A DNA stretch of 5,084 nt from Candidatus Atribacteria bacterium (GTDB lineage: Bacteria > Atribacterota > Atribacteria > Atribacterales > Atribacteraceae), in assembly GCA_018056205.1 (NCBI GenBank), contig JAGPGC010000094.1, positions 1-5,084 of the forward strand. The letters are read 5' to 3'. The position numbers and the translations under genes are program-made. Below, piece after piece: positions 1-5,084 of this stretch. A model generated the notes under the pieces. That model worked only from the letters and a program-made list of their open reading frames with translations. It had not been told where the DNA came from and did not search any database. How positions within the stretch are numbered: the first letter of the stretch is position 1; each line of letters opens with the position of its first letter.

Positions 1-142
1 CATTTTGAATAAGATCAATACGATAGACTATCTTCCCGGTGTTATCCCTATCTGTAATCACTACAAAATTAATGAGATTCATTGCAATAGCATTCGACAA
101 GGCTTCTCCCTTCGTTTTAAAAATCTTATTTTCTAATTTCAT
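1..142 (-). CDS. 5' end of an unrecognised protein gene (partial)
   Basis: An open reading frame starts at ATG 142-140 and runs leftward off the window with no stop, giving 47 residues. It begins MKLENKIFKTKGEALSN and continues with a hydrophobic stretch (NLINFVVITD) and a charged turn (RDNTGKIVYR). The start is supported by a purine-rich Shine-Dalgarno sequence (AAGGGAG, 149-155) six bases upstream. There is no signal peptide or clear membrane segment. The alternation of a helix-like segment with short beta-like strands suggests a small soluble alpha/beta domain, but I do not recognise the family and assign no function. It reads in the same direction as the decayed ATPase upstream of it, about 135 bases away, and shares no recognisable sequence with it. 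That it is a gene is likely from the ribosome binding site and open frame; its product is unknown. Confidence 0.55.
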   Translation of the reverse strand, partial: MKLENKIFKTKGEALSNAIAMNLINFVVITDRDNTGKIVYRIDLIQN

Positions 143-148
143 TGCCTT

Positions 149-155
149 CTCCCTT
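149..155 (-). promoter_or_regulatory. Ribosome binding site of the left-edge gene
   Basis: On the minus strand the sequence reads AAGGGAG, inside a longer purine run (AAGGAAGGGAGAAGG), six bases before ATG 142-140. This fixes the start of the partial gene at the left edge. Confidence 0.6.
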
Positions 156-277
156 CCTTTTTATATAGATTAACCTACTGAAATGATATTTCTATAGGAA
201 AGAATTCCCATTTTTTTGTTCCTAAGAGACTATTTTTTAAGAGCAGATATGAGGAATAAGACCTATATTCAGGAGTA

Positions 278-982
278 TTAGGTTTTTAATAAGTTGTTGA
301 ATAGATTCACAGGTATCATTGCTTCACTCACTGAGCTCTTGCCACTTTGCACAATACCATCAGCTGGAATTCTGGCTCCAGGGTGAATTAATATCAAGTC
401 ATCTTCTTGTAACTAATCAACTATTACTTTTTGATTTATTTATTCATCGGTGAGGAGGATAGCTGTATCTGGTAAAAGTTTAGCTAATTCCCTAAGAACA
501 TCCTGGGCTTGAGAAATTGAGACCATTTCAATCCAATGTCCCAGGAGTATAATGGTTACTAACGTAGCTAATTCCCACCAGAGAGTATGACCTTACAAGC
601 TCATCATGACTCCATTACTATAAAAAAACGAAACATTGATTACCAACTAAATGAGGATCATCATTCCCGGTGTTCTATAAACAAGTTCTCGAAATGCTCC
701 CTGCTGAAAAACCCAACCATCGTAAAGGAAGACGATGATTCCAAAAACAGCAAGAATGTGTTTGGAACCAGGAAAGGTGGGTAATTTATATCCAAACCAT
801 TGCTGGTTCACAAAGAAGCGCTAGGATGGTGGTGATTAAGCACACCCAGAGCTTGGCCTGGAACATCTCAATGTTATGATCAGCATGCCGATCGTGATTC
901 GTATGAAGAAAAGGGGGAAATGATTTGGTTTATTGTTTTTTAGAGAATTAATTGAGGAATGATGATGGTATTTATGATTCAT
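278..982 (-). pseudogene. Decayed N-terminal third of a CopB-like heavy-metal P1B-type ATPase
   Basis: Read leftward from ATG 982-980, the remnant keeps family features in order. There is a His-rich start (MNHKYHHHSS, then HTNHDRHADH), a first helix region (MFQAKLWVCLITTILALLC), then FGYKLPTFPGS, a second helix ending FLYDGW, RTPGMMILI, and FFYSNG. WWELATL and LLGHWIEM follow, and then the start of the actuator domain (LRELAKLLPD, HPGARIPADG, SSVSEAM). Such ATPases export copper or related metals across the cytoplasmic membrane. The gene is dead. There are in-frame stops at 647-649, 593-595, 440-442 and 413-415. A frameshift lies near the C/T homopolymer run at about 906-920, and another lies near 809. 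After SEAM (317-319) the TGES motif is missing and the frame ends at 278-280. The metal-site helix (CPx), the DKTGT phosphorylation site and the nucleotide-binding domain are absent from the window. Intact relatives have roughly 650-750 residues; about 230 codons remain here. Family assignment is from motif recall; CopB versus another P1B type is less certain. Confidence 0.85.
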
Positions 983-1256
983 GGCTAACTCATCTCCGAT
1001 CATTCACGATGTGGAATTGTTACATTTTGGTAATAAACAAAAGTTGAGCGATATTATTCTTGTAAAAGGTTATAAAATCAATGGATTTATTTGATTTTTT
1101 CTCAAAAATTAATTAAAAGATGAGGTCAAATTTTTCTTAGTTTTTGCTTTAGAAGAATAAGTTACTTCACGAAATATTTTCTCAAAGATATAATTTCAAC
1201 CTACTTACCCATTTGGGTATTTTAAAAGAAGAATTATATTGGTAAAAAAATCTTTT
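983..1256. other. AT-rich intergenic stretch without a convincing gene
   Basis: This stretch separates the decayed ATPase (minus strand) from the control region of the sugar operon (plus strand). It is rich in A and T runs. The longest plus-strand reading frame I found starts at ATG 981 and is only 37 codons (MANSSPIIHDVELLHFG onward). It has no ribosome binding site at useful distance, and its start overlaps the pseudogene start on the other strand, so I do not call it a gene. A small palindrome TACCC-ATTT-GGGTA lies at 1206-1219; its 5-bp stem is too short to call. No tRNA, CRISPR repeat or riboswitch was recognised. Confidence 0.6.
1053..1081 (-). promoter_or_regulatory. Possible relic promoter of the decayed metal ATPase
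   Basis: On the minus strand TTGATT (1081-1076) and AATAAT (1058-1053) are separated by 17 bases. They match the sigma-70 consensus at 4 of 6 and 5 of 6 positions. The element sits about 70 bases upstream of ATG 982-980, which also has GGAG about eleven bases before it. In DNA this AT-rich such matches occur by chance, so the call rests mainly on position. Confidence 0.3.
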
Positions 1257-1274
1257 CAAATTAGTTTAAATTTG
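1257..1274. promoter_or_regulatory. Inverted repeat upstream of the operon promoter, possible operator
   Basis: CAAATT (1257-1262) and AATTTG (1269-1274) are exact reverse complements separated by six bases (AGTTTA). The repeat ends 20 bases before the -35 box, where an activator or repressor of a sugar operon could bind. No regulator gene is visible in the window. The AT-rich background makes chance occurrence possible. Confidence 0.3.
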
Positions 1275-1294
1275 ATAAAAAATTTATTATAACC

Positions 1295-1324
1295 TTGACA
1301 GAGAGTAGAATAAATACATAAAAT
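1295..1324 (+). promoter_or_regulatory. Sigma-70-type promoter of the rhamnose-type transport operon
   Basis: A perfect -35 box TTGACA (1295-1300) is followed after 18 bases by TAAAAT (1319-1324), a 5 of 6 match to the -10 consensus. Transcription would begin near 1331, giving a leader of about 130 nt before the first gene. It is the best promoter match I found in the region between the pseudogene and the operon, and it is correctly placed. Confidence 0.65.
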
Positions 1325-1360
1325 AATATTTAGAAATAATTTACCATTCAATAAATAAAA

Positions 1361-1368
1361 GGAGGTGA
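1361..1368 (+). promoter_or_regulatory. Orphan Shine-Dalgarno sequence in the operon leader
   Basis: GGAGGTGA is as strong as the operon's own ribosome binding site but has no ATG at working distance. The only frame it could serve starts with GTG 1365 (overlapping the site) or CTG 1377 and stops at TAA 1413-1415, giving at most 16 codons (VKNFLVFSDNRLILEV). It could be a leader peptide, a ribosome standby site, or a relic of a duplicated initiation region. There is no run of regulatory codons that would suggest classical attenuation. Confidence 0.4.
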
Positions 1369-1445
1369 AGAATTTTCTGGTTTTTAGTGACAATAGGTTG
1401 ATTTTAGAAGTTTAAGCAAAGTTTTTAATATGATTGTTAGTTTTT

Positions 1446-1452
1446 AAGGAGG
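1446..1452 (+). promoter_or_regulatory. Ribosome binding site of the substrate-binding protein gene
   Basis: AAGGAGG lies ten bases before ATG 1463, an almost perfect anti-16S match. It supports high expression of the binding protein and fixes its start codon. Confidence 0.85.
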
Positions 1453-1462
1453 TTGAAAGACA

Positions 1463-2470
1463 ATGAAAAAATATTTGGCGATTTTTATAGTTATTGTGGT
1501 GGGGTTATTTCTTTTTTCTGCCAGTGCTTTCTGCAAGGACCATACCGTTGCCATGGTCGTGAAGAACCTCGGTAACCCATTTATGGATGCCTGTGGTAAG
1601 GGAGCGAAAGAAGCTCTCGATGAATTGGGTGATACCCTGATTTTCCAGGGACCAGCAACTCCAACTGTGGAAGGTCAAATTGAGATCATAGAAAACCTTA
1701 TTGCCCAAAAAGTCGATGCAATTTGTATTACCGCTAATGACTTTGATGCCTTGGTTCCGGTGCTCAAAAAGGCAATGGATAATGGTATCAAAGTAGTTTC
1801 TTTCGACTCAGCGGTCAATGCTGGAGGTCGGATTGTTCATGTAAACCAGGCGGATTCGGAACAAATTGGCAAGTTACAAGTACAAGCCATTGCGGAAATG
1901 ATAGGATATGAAGGAGAAATTGCTATTCTCTCCGCAGGAGCGACTATGACCAATCAAAACACCTGGATAGAATTTATGAAAAAAGAACTCGAAGATCCCA
2001 AATACGAGAAAATGAAACTGGTTACCATCGTCTATGGGGATGACCTCCGTGATAAAAGTTACAATGAAGCAATGGGTCTTTTCAAATCTTATCCCAATCT
2101 CAAGGGAATTATCTCGCCCACCACGGTCGGAATCAGTGCTACTGCTAAGGCAATATATGATGCTGGGTTGGTAGGGAAAATAAAATTAACCGGTCTTGGA
2201 CTTCCCAGCGAGATGGCAGAATGGATTCATAATGACACATGCACCGCCATGTTCTTATGGAATCCAATTGACCTCGGTTATCTTGCTGCCTATGTGGCTG
2301 GTCTTTTATGCCATGGAGACATAACCGGTAGTGAAGGTGAAAAATTCACTGGTGGGAAAATGGGTGAATATACCATTGTTAAGGCTGCAGATGGAGGAAC
2401 CGAAGTGTTGCTTGGACCTCCTTTCCGCTTTGATAAGAGTAATATTGATGATTGGAAAGATGTCTATTAA
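1463..2470 (+). CDS. rhaS: Rhamnose-type ABC transporter substrate-binding protein
   Basis: This is an exported binding protein of the periplasmic-binding-protein type I fold, which captures a sugar and delivers it to the membrane permease. It has 335 residues, normal for the family. A signal peptide spans about residues 1-22, with a KK start, a hydrophobic core and an ASA cleavage site before F23. C24 lacks a good lipobox, so a lipoprotein is less likely. Recognisable blocks include VVKNLGNPFMDA (32-43), GPATPTVEGQIE (63-74), IAQKVDAICITAND (80-93), VSFDSAV (112-118) and TNQNTWIEFMKK (163-174). VYGDDLRDKSY (190-200), GLGLPSEM (244-251), LWNPIDLGY (265-273) and FDKSNI (323-328) follow. These match RhaS of rhizobial rhamnose importers better than the related AI-2 binder LsrB. 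For example, NQN stands where LsrB has its ligand-contacting DQ pair, and GLGLPSEM is RhaS-like. First gene of the operon; a hairpin follows its stop. The fold and role are secure; rhamnose as the ligand is inference. Confidence 0.88.
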   Translation: MKKYLAIFIVIVVGLFLFSASAFCKDHTVAMVVKNLGNPFMDACGKGAKEALDELGDTLIFQGPATPTVEGQIEIIENLIAQKVDAICITANDFDALVPVLKKAMDNGIKVVSFDSAVNAGGRIVHVNQADSEQIGKLQVQAIAEMIGYEGEIAILSAGATMTNQNTWIEFMKKELEDPKYEKMKLVTIVYGDDLRDKSYNEAMGLFKSYPNLKGIISPTTVGISATAKAIYDAGLVGKIKLTGLGLPSEMAEWIHNDTCTAMFLWNPIDLGYLAAYVAGLLCHGDITGSEGEKFTGGKMGEYTIVKAADGGTEVLLGPPFRFDKSNIDDWKDVY

Positions 2471-2480
2471 AAAGTTTAAA

Positions 2481-2509
2481 AAACGGGCGGGAGCTGTTCC
2501 TGCCCGTTT
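2481..2509 (+). terminator. Intercistronic hairpin between rhaS and rhaT
   Basis: AAACGGGCGGGA (2481-2492) pairs with TCCTGCCCGTTT (2498-2509) around a five-base loop, giving a 12-bp stem with one G-U pair. AAAAGT (2470-2475) and ACTTTT (2512-2517) can add an outer helix. The T-run after the stem is interrupted (TTTATACTTTT), so it is probably a leaky terminator or a 3'-end stabiliser rather than a full stop. Such elements after binding-protein genes are commonly associated with more binding protein than ATPase and permease. The stem is much more GC-rich than its surroundings. Confidence 0.75.
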
Positions 2510-2535
2510 ATACTTTTAAGGCTGGATATAGCATT

Positions 2536-2539
2536 AGGA
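2536..2539 (+). promoter_or_regulatory. Ribosome binding site of rhaT
   Basis: AGGA lies eight bases before ATG 2548. It is weaker than the rhaS site and decides the start. The frame is open back to ATG 2452, but translation from there would overlap the end of rhaS, cross the hairpin and add 32 residues absent from the family. Confidence 0.6.
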
Positions 2540-2547
2540 ATGGTGAT

Positions 2548-4095
2548 ATGGATAATGATCGTTGTATTCTGAGATTAAAAGGAGTTTCAAAATTTTTTCC
2601 CGGTTTGAAAGCATTAGACCAGGTTGATTTTGATCTCCACTATGGAGAAATACATGCCCTGGTCGGTGAAAATGGAGCCGGTAAGTCAACCCTCATTAAA
2701 ATCATTACTGGAGTTCATCAACCAGATGAGGGTGAAATCTTCTGTCAAGATCAACGAGTAATTTTTGCTAACCCCACGGTTGCCAGCCGCTATCATATAG
2801 CTGCGGTTTATCAGCAACCAGCTTCTTTCCCCCACCTTACCGTTACCGAAAATATCTTTTTAGGTCACCCCCTAATTCAACCTCAGAGTAGACGGTTACT
2901 CTGGAGAGAGATGCGCCAACAAGCAAGAGCGCTTCTTTCCTCTTTAGGAGCTGATGTGAGCCCTACAGCAGTTATGGGTTCTTTGAGCGTAGCGCAACAA
3001 CAAATGGTTGAAATTGCCAAAGCTTTATCAATTAATGCTCAGATTCTTATCATGGATGAACCCACTGCAGCTCTTACCAAGCGAGAAACCGAAGATCTCT
3101 ATGCCATAACCAGGAAACTACGCGATCAGGGGACATCGGTAATTTTCATATCTCACCGTTTTGAAGATATTTATGAAATAGGTGATCGGGTGACCGTACT
3201 GCGTGATGGGAAAAGCATCGGAACCTGGAAGGTAAATGACATCAGCGAGAAAGATCTTATTAAAGCCTTAGTGGGACGAGAAATTACTCAGCTTTTTCCG
3301 AAAACCAAGGTTCCTTTAAAACAAGAGCTCTTAAGAGTGGAAGGACTTTCTCGAATTGGATACTTTTCAGAGGTTTCTTTTTCACTACGAGCGGGAGAAA
3401 TCTTAGGATTTAGTGGTCTGGTTGGTTCAGGAAGAACTGAGGTTGCCCAGGCTATTTTTGGAATTGCTCCGGCTGATAGGGGAAAGATATTTGTTGAAGG
3501 TAAAGAAGTTAATATTCAAAGTCCCATGGATGCTATTTCGCATGGTATTGGATACCTTCCTGAGGATCGGCTACGACAAGGTTTATTCCTTCCAATGACT
3601 ATTAATGAAAATATTACCATTACTATTATTGATCAACTCAGTCAAAAGGGGTGGCTCAATCCCCCAAAGGAGCAGGAAATATCAACAAAAATGTTGAATT
3701 TGTTGAAAATCAAAGCTCCCGATGTTTTTCATTTAGTTAGTTCACTATCCGGAGGGAATCAACAAAAGGTTGTTGTAGCAAAACTTCTGGCTGCCAGGCT
3801 TAAAATTCTCATTATGGATGAACCAACTCAGGGAGTTGACGTAGGTACCAAAGCGGCTATTCATCAGATTATGTCGGACCTTGTTGCCGAAGGTTTTGGC
3901 ATTATCATGATTTCTTCGGAAATGCCCGAAGTGTTGGGGATGAGTGATACAATTTTAGTGATGCATGAAGGCCGTGTCAATCGTATTTTTAGTCGTGAAG
4001 AAGCGACTCAAGAAAAACTTATGGAGGCGGCAGTTAACGTCGATCGGTCCTTCTGGAAAAAAGAAATTAGTACTGCTGTACAAAATCGCGAGTAA
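2548..4095 (+). CDS. rhaT: Rhamnose-type sugar ABC transporter, double ATP-binding protein
   Basis: This cytoplasmic ATPase energises the importer. It has 515 residues from the chosen start, the usual length for the CUT2 fused double-domain type (RbsA, LsrA, RhaT). Domain 1 has Walker A GENGAGKST (40-48), a Q-loop near Q89-Q90, the degenerate signature LSVAQQQ (146-152), Walker B ILIMDE (166-171) and the switch histidine H203 (ISHRFED). Domain 2 has a modified Walker A, GLVGSGRTE (290-298), with arginine for lysine. It then has PEDR (338-341), a canonical signature LSGGNQQK (400-407) and Walker B ILIMDE (420-425), with SSEMPE (456-461) where the switch histidine would be. Domain 2 is therefore probably poor at hydrolysis, as known for this family. 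The start at 2548 is preferred because it has a ribosome binding site and begins just before the first conserved strand. The permease gene follows after 22 bases. The rhaT name rests on the neighbours and should not be confused with the E. coli rhamnose-proton symporter of that name. Confidence 0.88.
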   Translation: MDNDRCILRLKGVSKFFPGLKALDQVDFDLHYGEIHALVGENGAGKSTLIKIITGVHQPDEGEIFCQDQRVIFANPTVASRYHIAAVYQQPASFPHLTVTENIFLGHPLIQPQSRRLLWREMRQQARALLSSLGADVSPTAVMGSLSVAQQQMVEIAKALSINAQILIMDEPTAALTKRETEDLYAITRKLRDQGTSVIFISHRFEDIYEIGDRVTVLRDGKSIGTWKVNDISEKDLIKALVGREITQLFPKTKVPLKQELLRVEGLSRIGYFSEVSFSLRAGEILGFSGLVGSGRTEVAQAIFGIAPADRGKIFVEGKEVNIQSPMDAISHGIGYLPEDRLRQGLFLPMTINENITITIIDQLSQKGWLNPPKEQEISTKMLNLLKIKAPDVFHLVSSLSGGNQQKVVVAKLLAARLKILIMDEPTQGVDVGTKAAIHQIMSDLVAEGFGIIMISSEMPEVLGMSDTILVMHEGRVNRIFSREEATQEKLMEAAVNVDRSFWKKEISTAVQNRE

Positions 4096-4106
4096 GAGTT
4101 AGTTAT

Positions 4107-4112
4107 GGGTGA
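4107..4112 (+). promoter_or_regulatory. Ribosome binding site of the permease gene
   Basis: GGGTGA lies five bases before ATG 4118. The nearby ATG 4105-4107 is not the start, because its frame stops after six codons. Confidence 0.5.
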
Positions 4113-4117
4113 AAAAC

Positions 4118-5084
4118 ATGGATAATAACCAAAAATCAAAAAGTTTTGGAATGCTTATCAGATTACGGGGATTTCGAGAATTTGGAATCATCATTTTCAT
4201 TATCATCATTTCCATACTGATTGGCATTCGGAATCCTCGTTTTTTAACCTGGGGGAATATCCACGATATGCTTTTAGACACAGCAATCCTTTCCATTCTG
4301 GCGGTGGGTATGACGCTGGTTTTGGTCACTGGAGGTATTGATCTTTCTTCAGAATCAGGATTGGCTCTTACCGGTATGATTGCTGGAATGATGATTAAGG
4401 GGAATCCTCATTTTTCACCTTTATTTATGCTTTTAATTGGGATGGTATTAGGAGGAATTTTTGGAGCGATAACCGGTCTAATTGTAGCGAAGGGGAAAGT
4501 ATATCCGATTATTGCCACCTTAAGCATGATGTATGTATACCGGGGAATTACCTTTATTATCAGTGGAGGAAAATGGATTAATGCCTATGAAATGCCCGAT
4601 TCTTTTAAAAACATGGCTACCGGTAAATTGCTGGGGTTTTCTAATCTTATAACCATTGCCATTGTTGTATACTTAGTATTTTACTTTTTTGTGAATCACA
4701 CCCAAACGGGGAGAGAAATATACGCAGTGGGGAGCAATATTGAAGCAGCGCGCATTATTGGAATCAATACTGAATTTATTATTTGGTTAGTTTATACTTT
4801 ATCTGGTGTGCTTTATGGATTGGCTGGTGTAATGTGGGTTGCTCGCTATGCTTCGGCACAGAATGACACCGCTTCTGGTTTTGTAATGACCATTGTCGCA
4901 GCCTGTGTTTTAGGTGGAGTGAGTATCAGCGGTGGGGTGGGAACAATATCAGGAGTCCTATTGGGGTCAATAATGATAGGGATTATAAATAACGCCCTTC
5001 CTATGATTCGGGTTTCACCTTTCTGGAAGATGGCTTTACAGGGTCTTATCATTCTGGTAGCTGTGCTGGTGAATATTCTCATCA
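4118..5084 (+). CDS. rhaP: Rhamnose-type sugar ABC transporter permease (3' end beyond window)
   Basis: This integral membrane permease forms the sugar channel of the importer. The frame runs 322 codons to the window edge with no stop. Relatives end within a few to about 15 residues after this point, so nearly the whole protein is visible. There are about 8-10 hydrophobic segments, the first at residues 22-37 (GIIIFIIIISILIGIR). CUT2 permease motifs include LAVGMTLVLVTGGIDLSSES (61-80) and the coupling-loop segment AVGSNIEAARIIGI (203-216), which docks on the ATPase. ACVLGGVSISGGVGTISG (262-279) and IINNALPMI (289-297) follow. The YRGITFIISGG (141-151) and MPDSF (159-163) region and SPFWKMALQG (300-309) match the RhaP type in particular. 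ATG 4118 is chosen from the ribosome binding site at 4107-4112 and its position 22 bases after the ATPase stop, consistent with one transcript. A second, RhaQ-like permease would normally follow to make a heterodimer. Not separable from other CUT2 permeases with full certainty. Confidence 0.87.
   Translation, partial: MDNNQKSKSFGMLIRLRGFREFGIIIFIIIISILIGIRNPRFLTWGNIHDMLLDTAILSILAVGMTLVLVTGGIDLSSESGLALTGMIAGMMIKGNPHFSPLFMLLIGMVLGGIFGAITGLIVAKGKVYPIIATLSMMYVYRGITFIISGGKWINAYEMPDSFKNMATGKLLGFSNLITIAIVVYLVFYFFVNHTQTGREIYAVGSNIEAARIIGINTEFIIWLVYTLSGVLYGLAGVMWVARYASAQNDTASGFVMTIVAACVLGGVSISGGVGTISGVLLGSIMIGIINNALPMIRVSPFWKMALQGLIILVAVLVNILI

Noticed and set aside
197..217. GGAA-AGAA-TTCC followed by seven T on the plus strand, terminator-like
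   Set aside because: The stem is only four A/T-rich base pairs, and no plus-strand gene ends upstream of it.
587..784. 65-codon plus-strand open frame
   Set aside because: It lies antisense to the readable ATPase remnant, whose protein motifs explain the sequence, and it has no ribosome binding site or recognisable content.
981..1094. 37-codon plus-strand frame starting MANSSPIIHDVELL
   Set aside because: No Shine-Dalgarno sequence at useful distance, AT-rich low-complexity end, and its start overlaps the minus-strand start of the ATPase remnant.
1206..1219. TACCC-ATTT-GGGTA palindrome as an operator or terminator
   Set aside because: A five-base stem in AT-rich DNA is too weak, and it lies about 75 bases before the promoter with no gene ending nearby.
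1398..1431. Second promoter inside the leader (TTGATT with TTTAAT or TAATAT)
   Set aside because: The spacing is 20-22 bases, too long for a normal sigma-70 promoter, and the upstream TTGACA/TAAAAT pair is far better.
1477..1534. Lipoprotein signal at C24 of the binding protein
   Set aside because: The residues before C24 (SAF) do not fit a lipobox, which needs a small residue at -1; the ASA site just before F23 fits signal peptidase I.
2452..2547. N-terminal extension of the ATPase from ATG 2452
   Set aside because: It would overlap the rhaS end and run through the hairpin. The 32 residues have no family counterpart, and ATG 2548 has its own ribosome binding site.
4105..4125. ATG 4105 as the permease start
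   Set aside because: This frame stops after six codons; ATG 4118 opens the long frame.
4099..4329. 76-codon minus-strand open frame
   Set aside because: Shadow of the permease coding sequence; the plus strand encodes clear permease motifs there.
4846..5082. 78-codon minus-strand open frame
   Set aside because: Shadow of the permease; proline/isoleucine-rich content typical of antisense to a membrane protein gene.

Overview
The right two thirds of the window (about 1295 to the end) holds the start of an ABC sugar importer operon on the + strand. In order it encodes a periplasmic or exported substrate-binding protein (1463-2470), a double-domain ATPase (2548-4095) and a membrane permease (4118 to the window edge, only the last few residues missing). 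All three look most like the rhamnose importer set RhaS-RhaT-RhaP of the CUT2 (ribose/rhamnose/AI-2) group, in the gene order known from Rhizobium. A second permease (RhaQ) and catabolic genes would be expected beyond the right edge. The specificity is inferred from remembered family sequences and was not tested.

The left third (1-1460) is mostly non-coding or decayed. At the left edge is the 5' end of an unrecognised gene on the - strand (start at 142, running off the window) with a good ribosome binding site. Between 278 and 982, also on the - strand, lies a broken copy of a CopB-like heavy-metal P1B-type ATPase. The His-rich N-terminus, the first membrane helices and the early actuator domain can be read, but they are interrupted by four in-frame stops and two frameshifts. 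The TGES motif is lost, and the phosphorylation and ATP-binding domains are absent. From 983 to about 1290 the DNA is very AT-rich with no convincing gene. It holds a possible relic promoter for the ATPase and, on the other side, the control region of the sugar operon.

The operon has a good sigma-70-type promoter (TTGACA, 18 bp, TAAAAT; 1295-1324), an inverted repeat just upstream that could be an operator, and a leader of about 130 nt containing a second, unused-looking Shine-Dalgarno sequence. A GC-rich hairpin between the binding-protein and ATPase genes probably sets the usual excess of binding protein over membrane components.

The organism is a bacterium with low-to-moderate GC, strong AGGAGG-type ribosome binding sites and sugar-scavenging capacity. 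An anaerobic, fermentative lineage (Atribacterota-, Thermotogota- or Firmicutes-like) would fit, but the sequence does not settle it. I see no previously undescribed system here; the most unusual item is the ATPase fossil.
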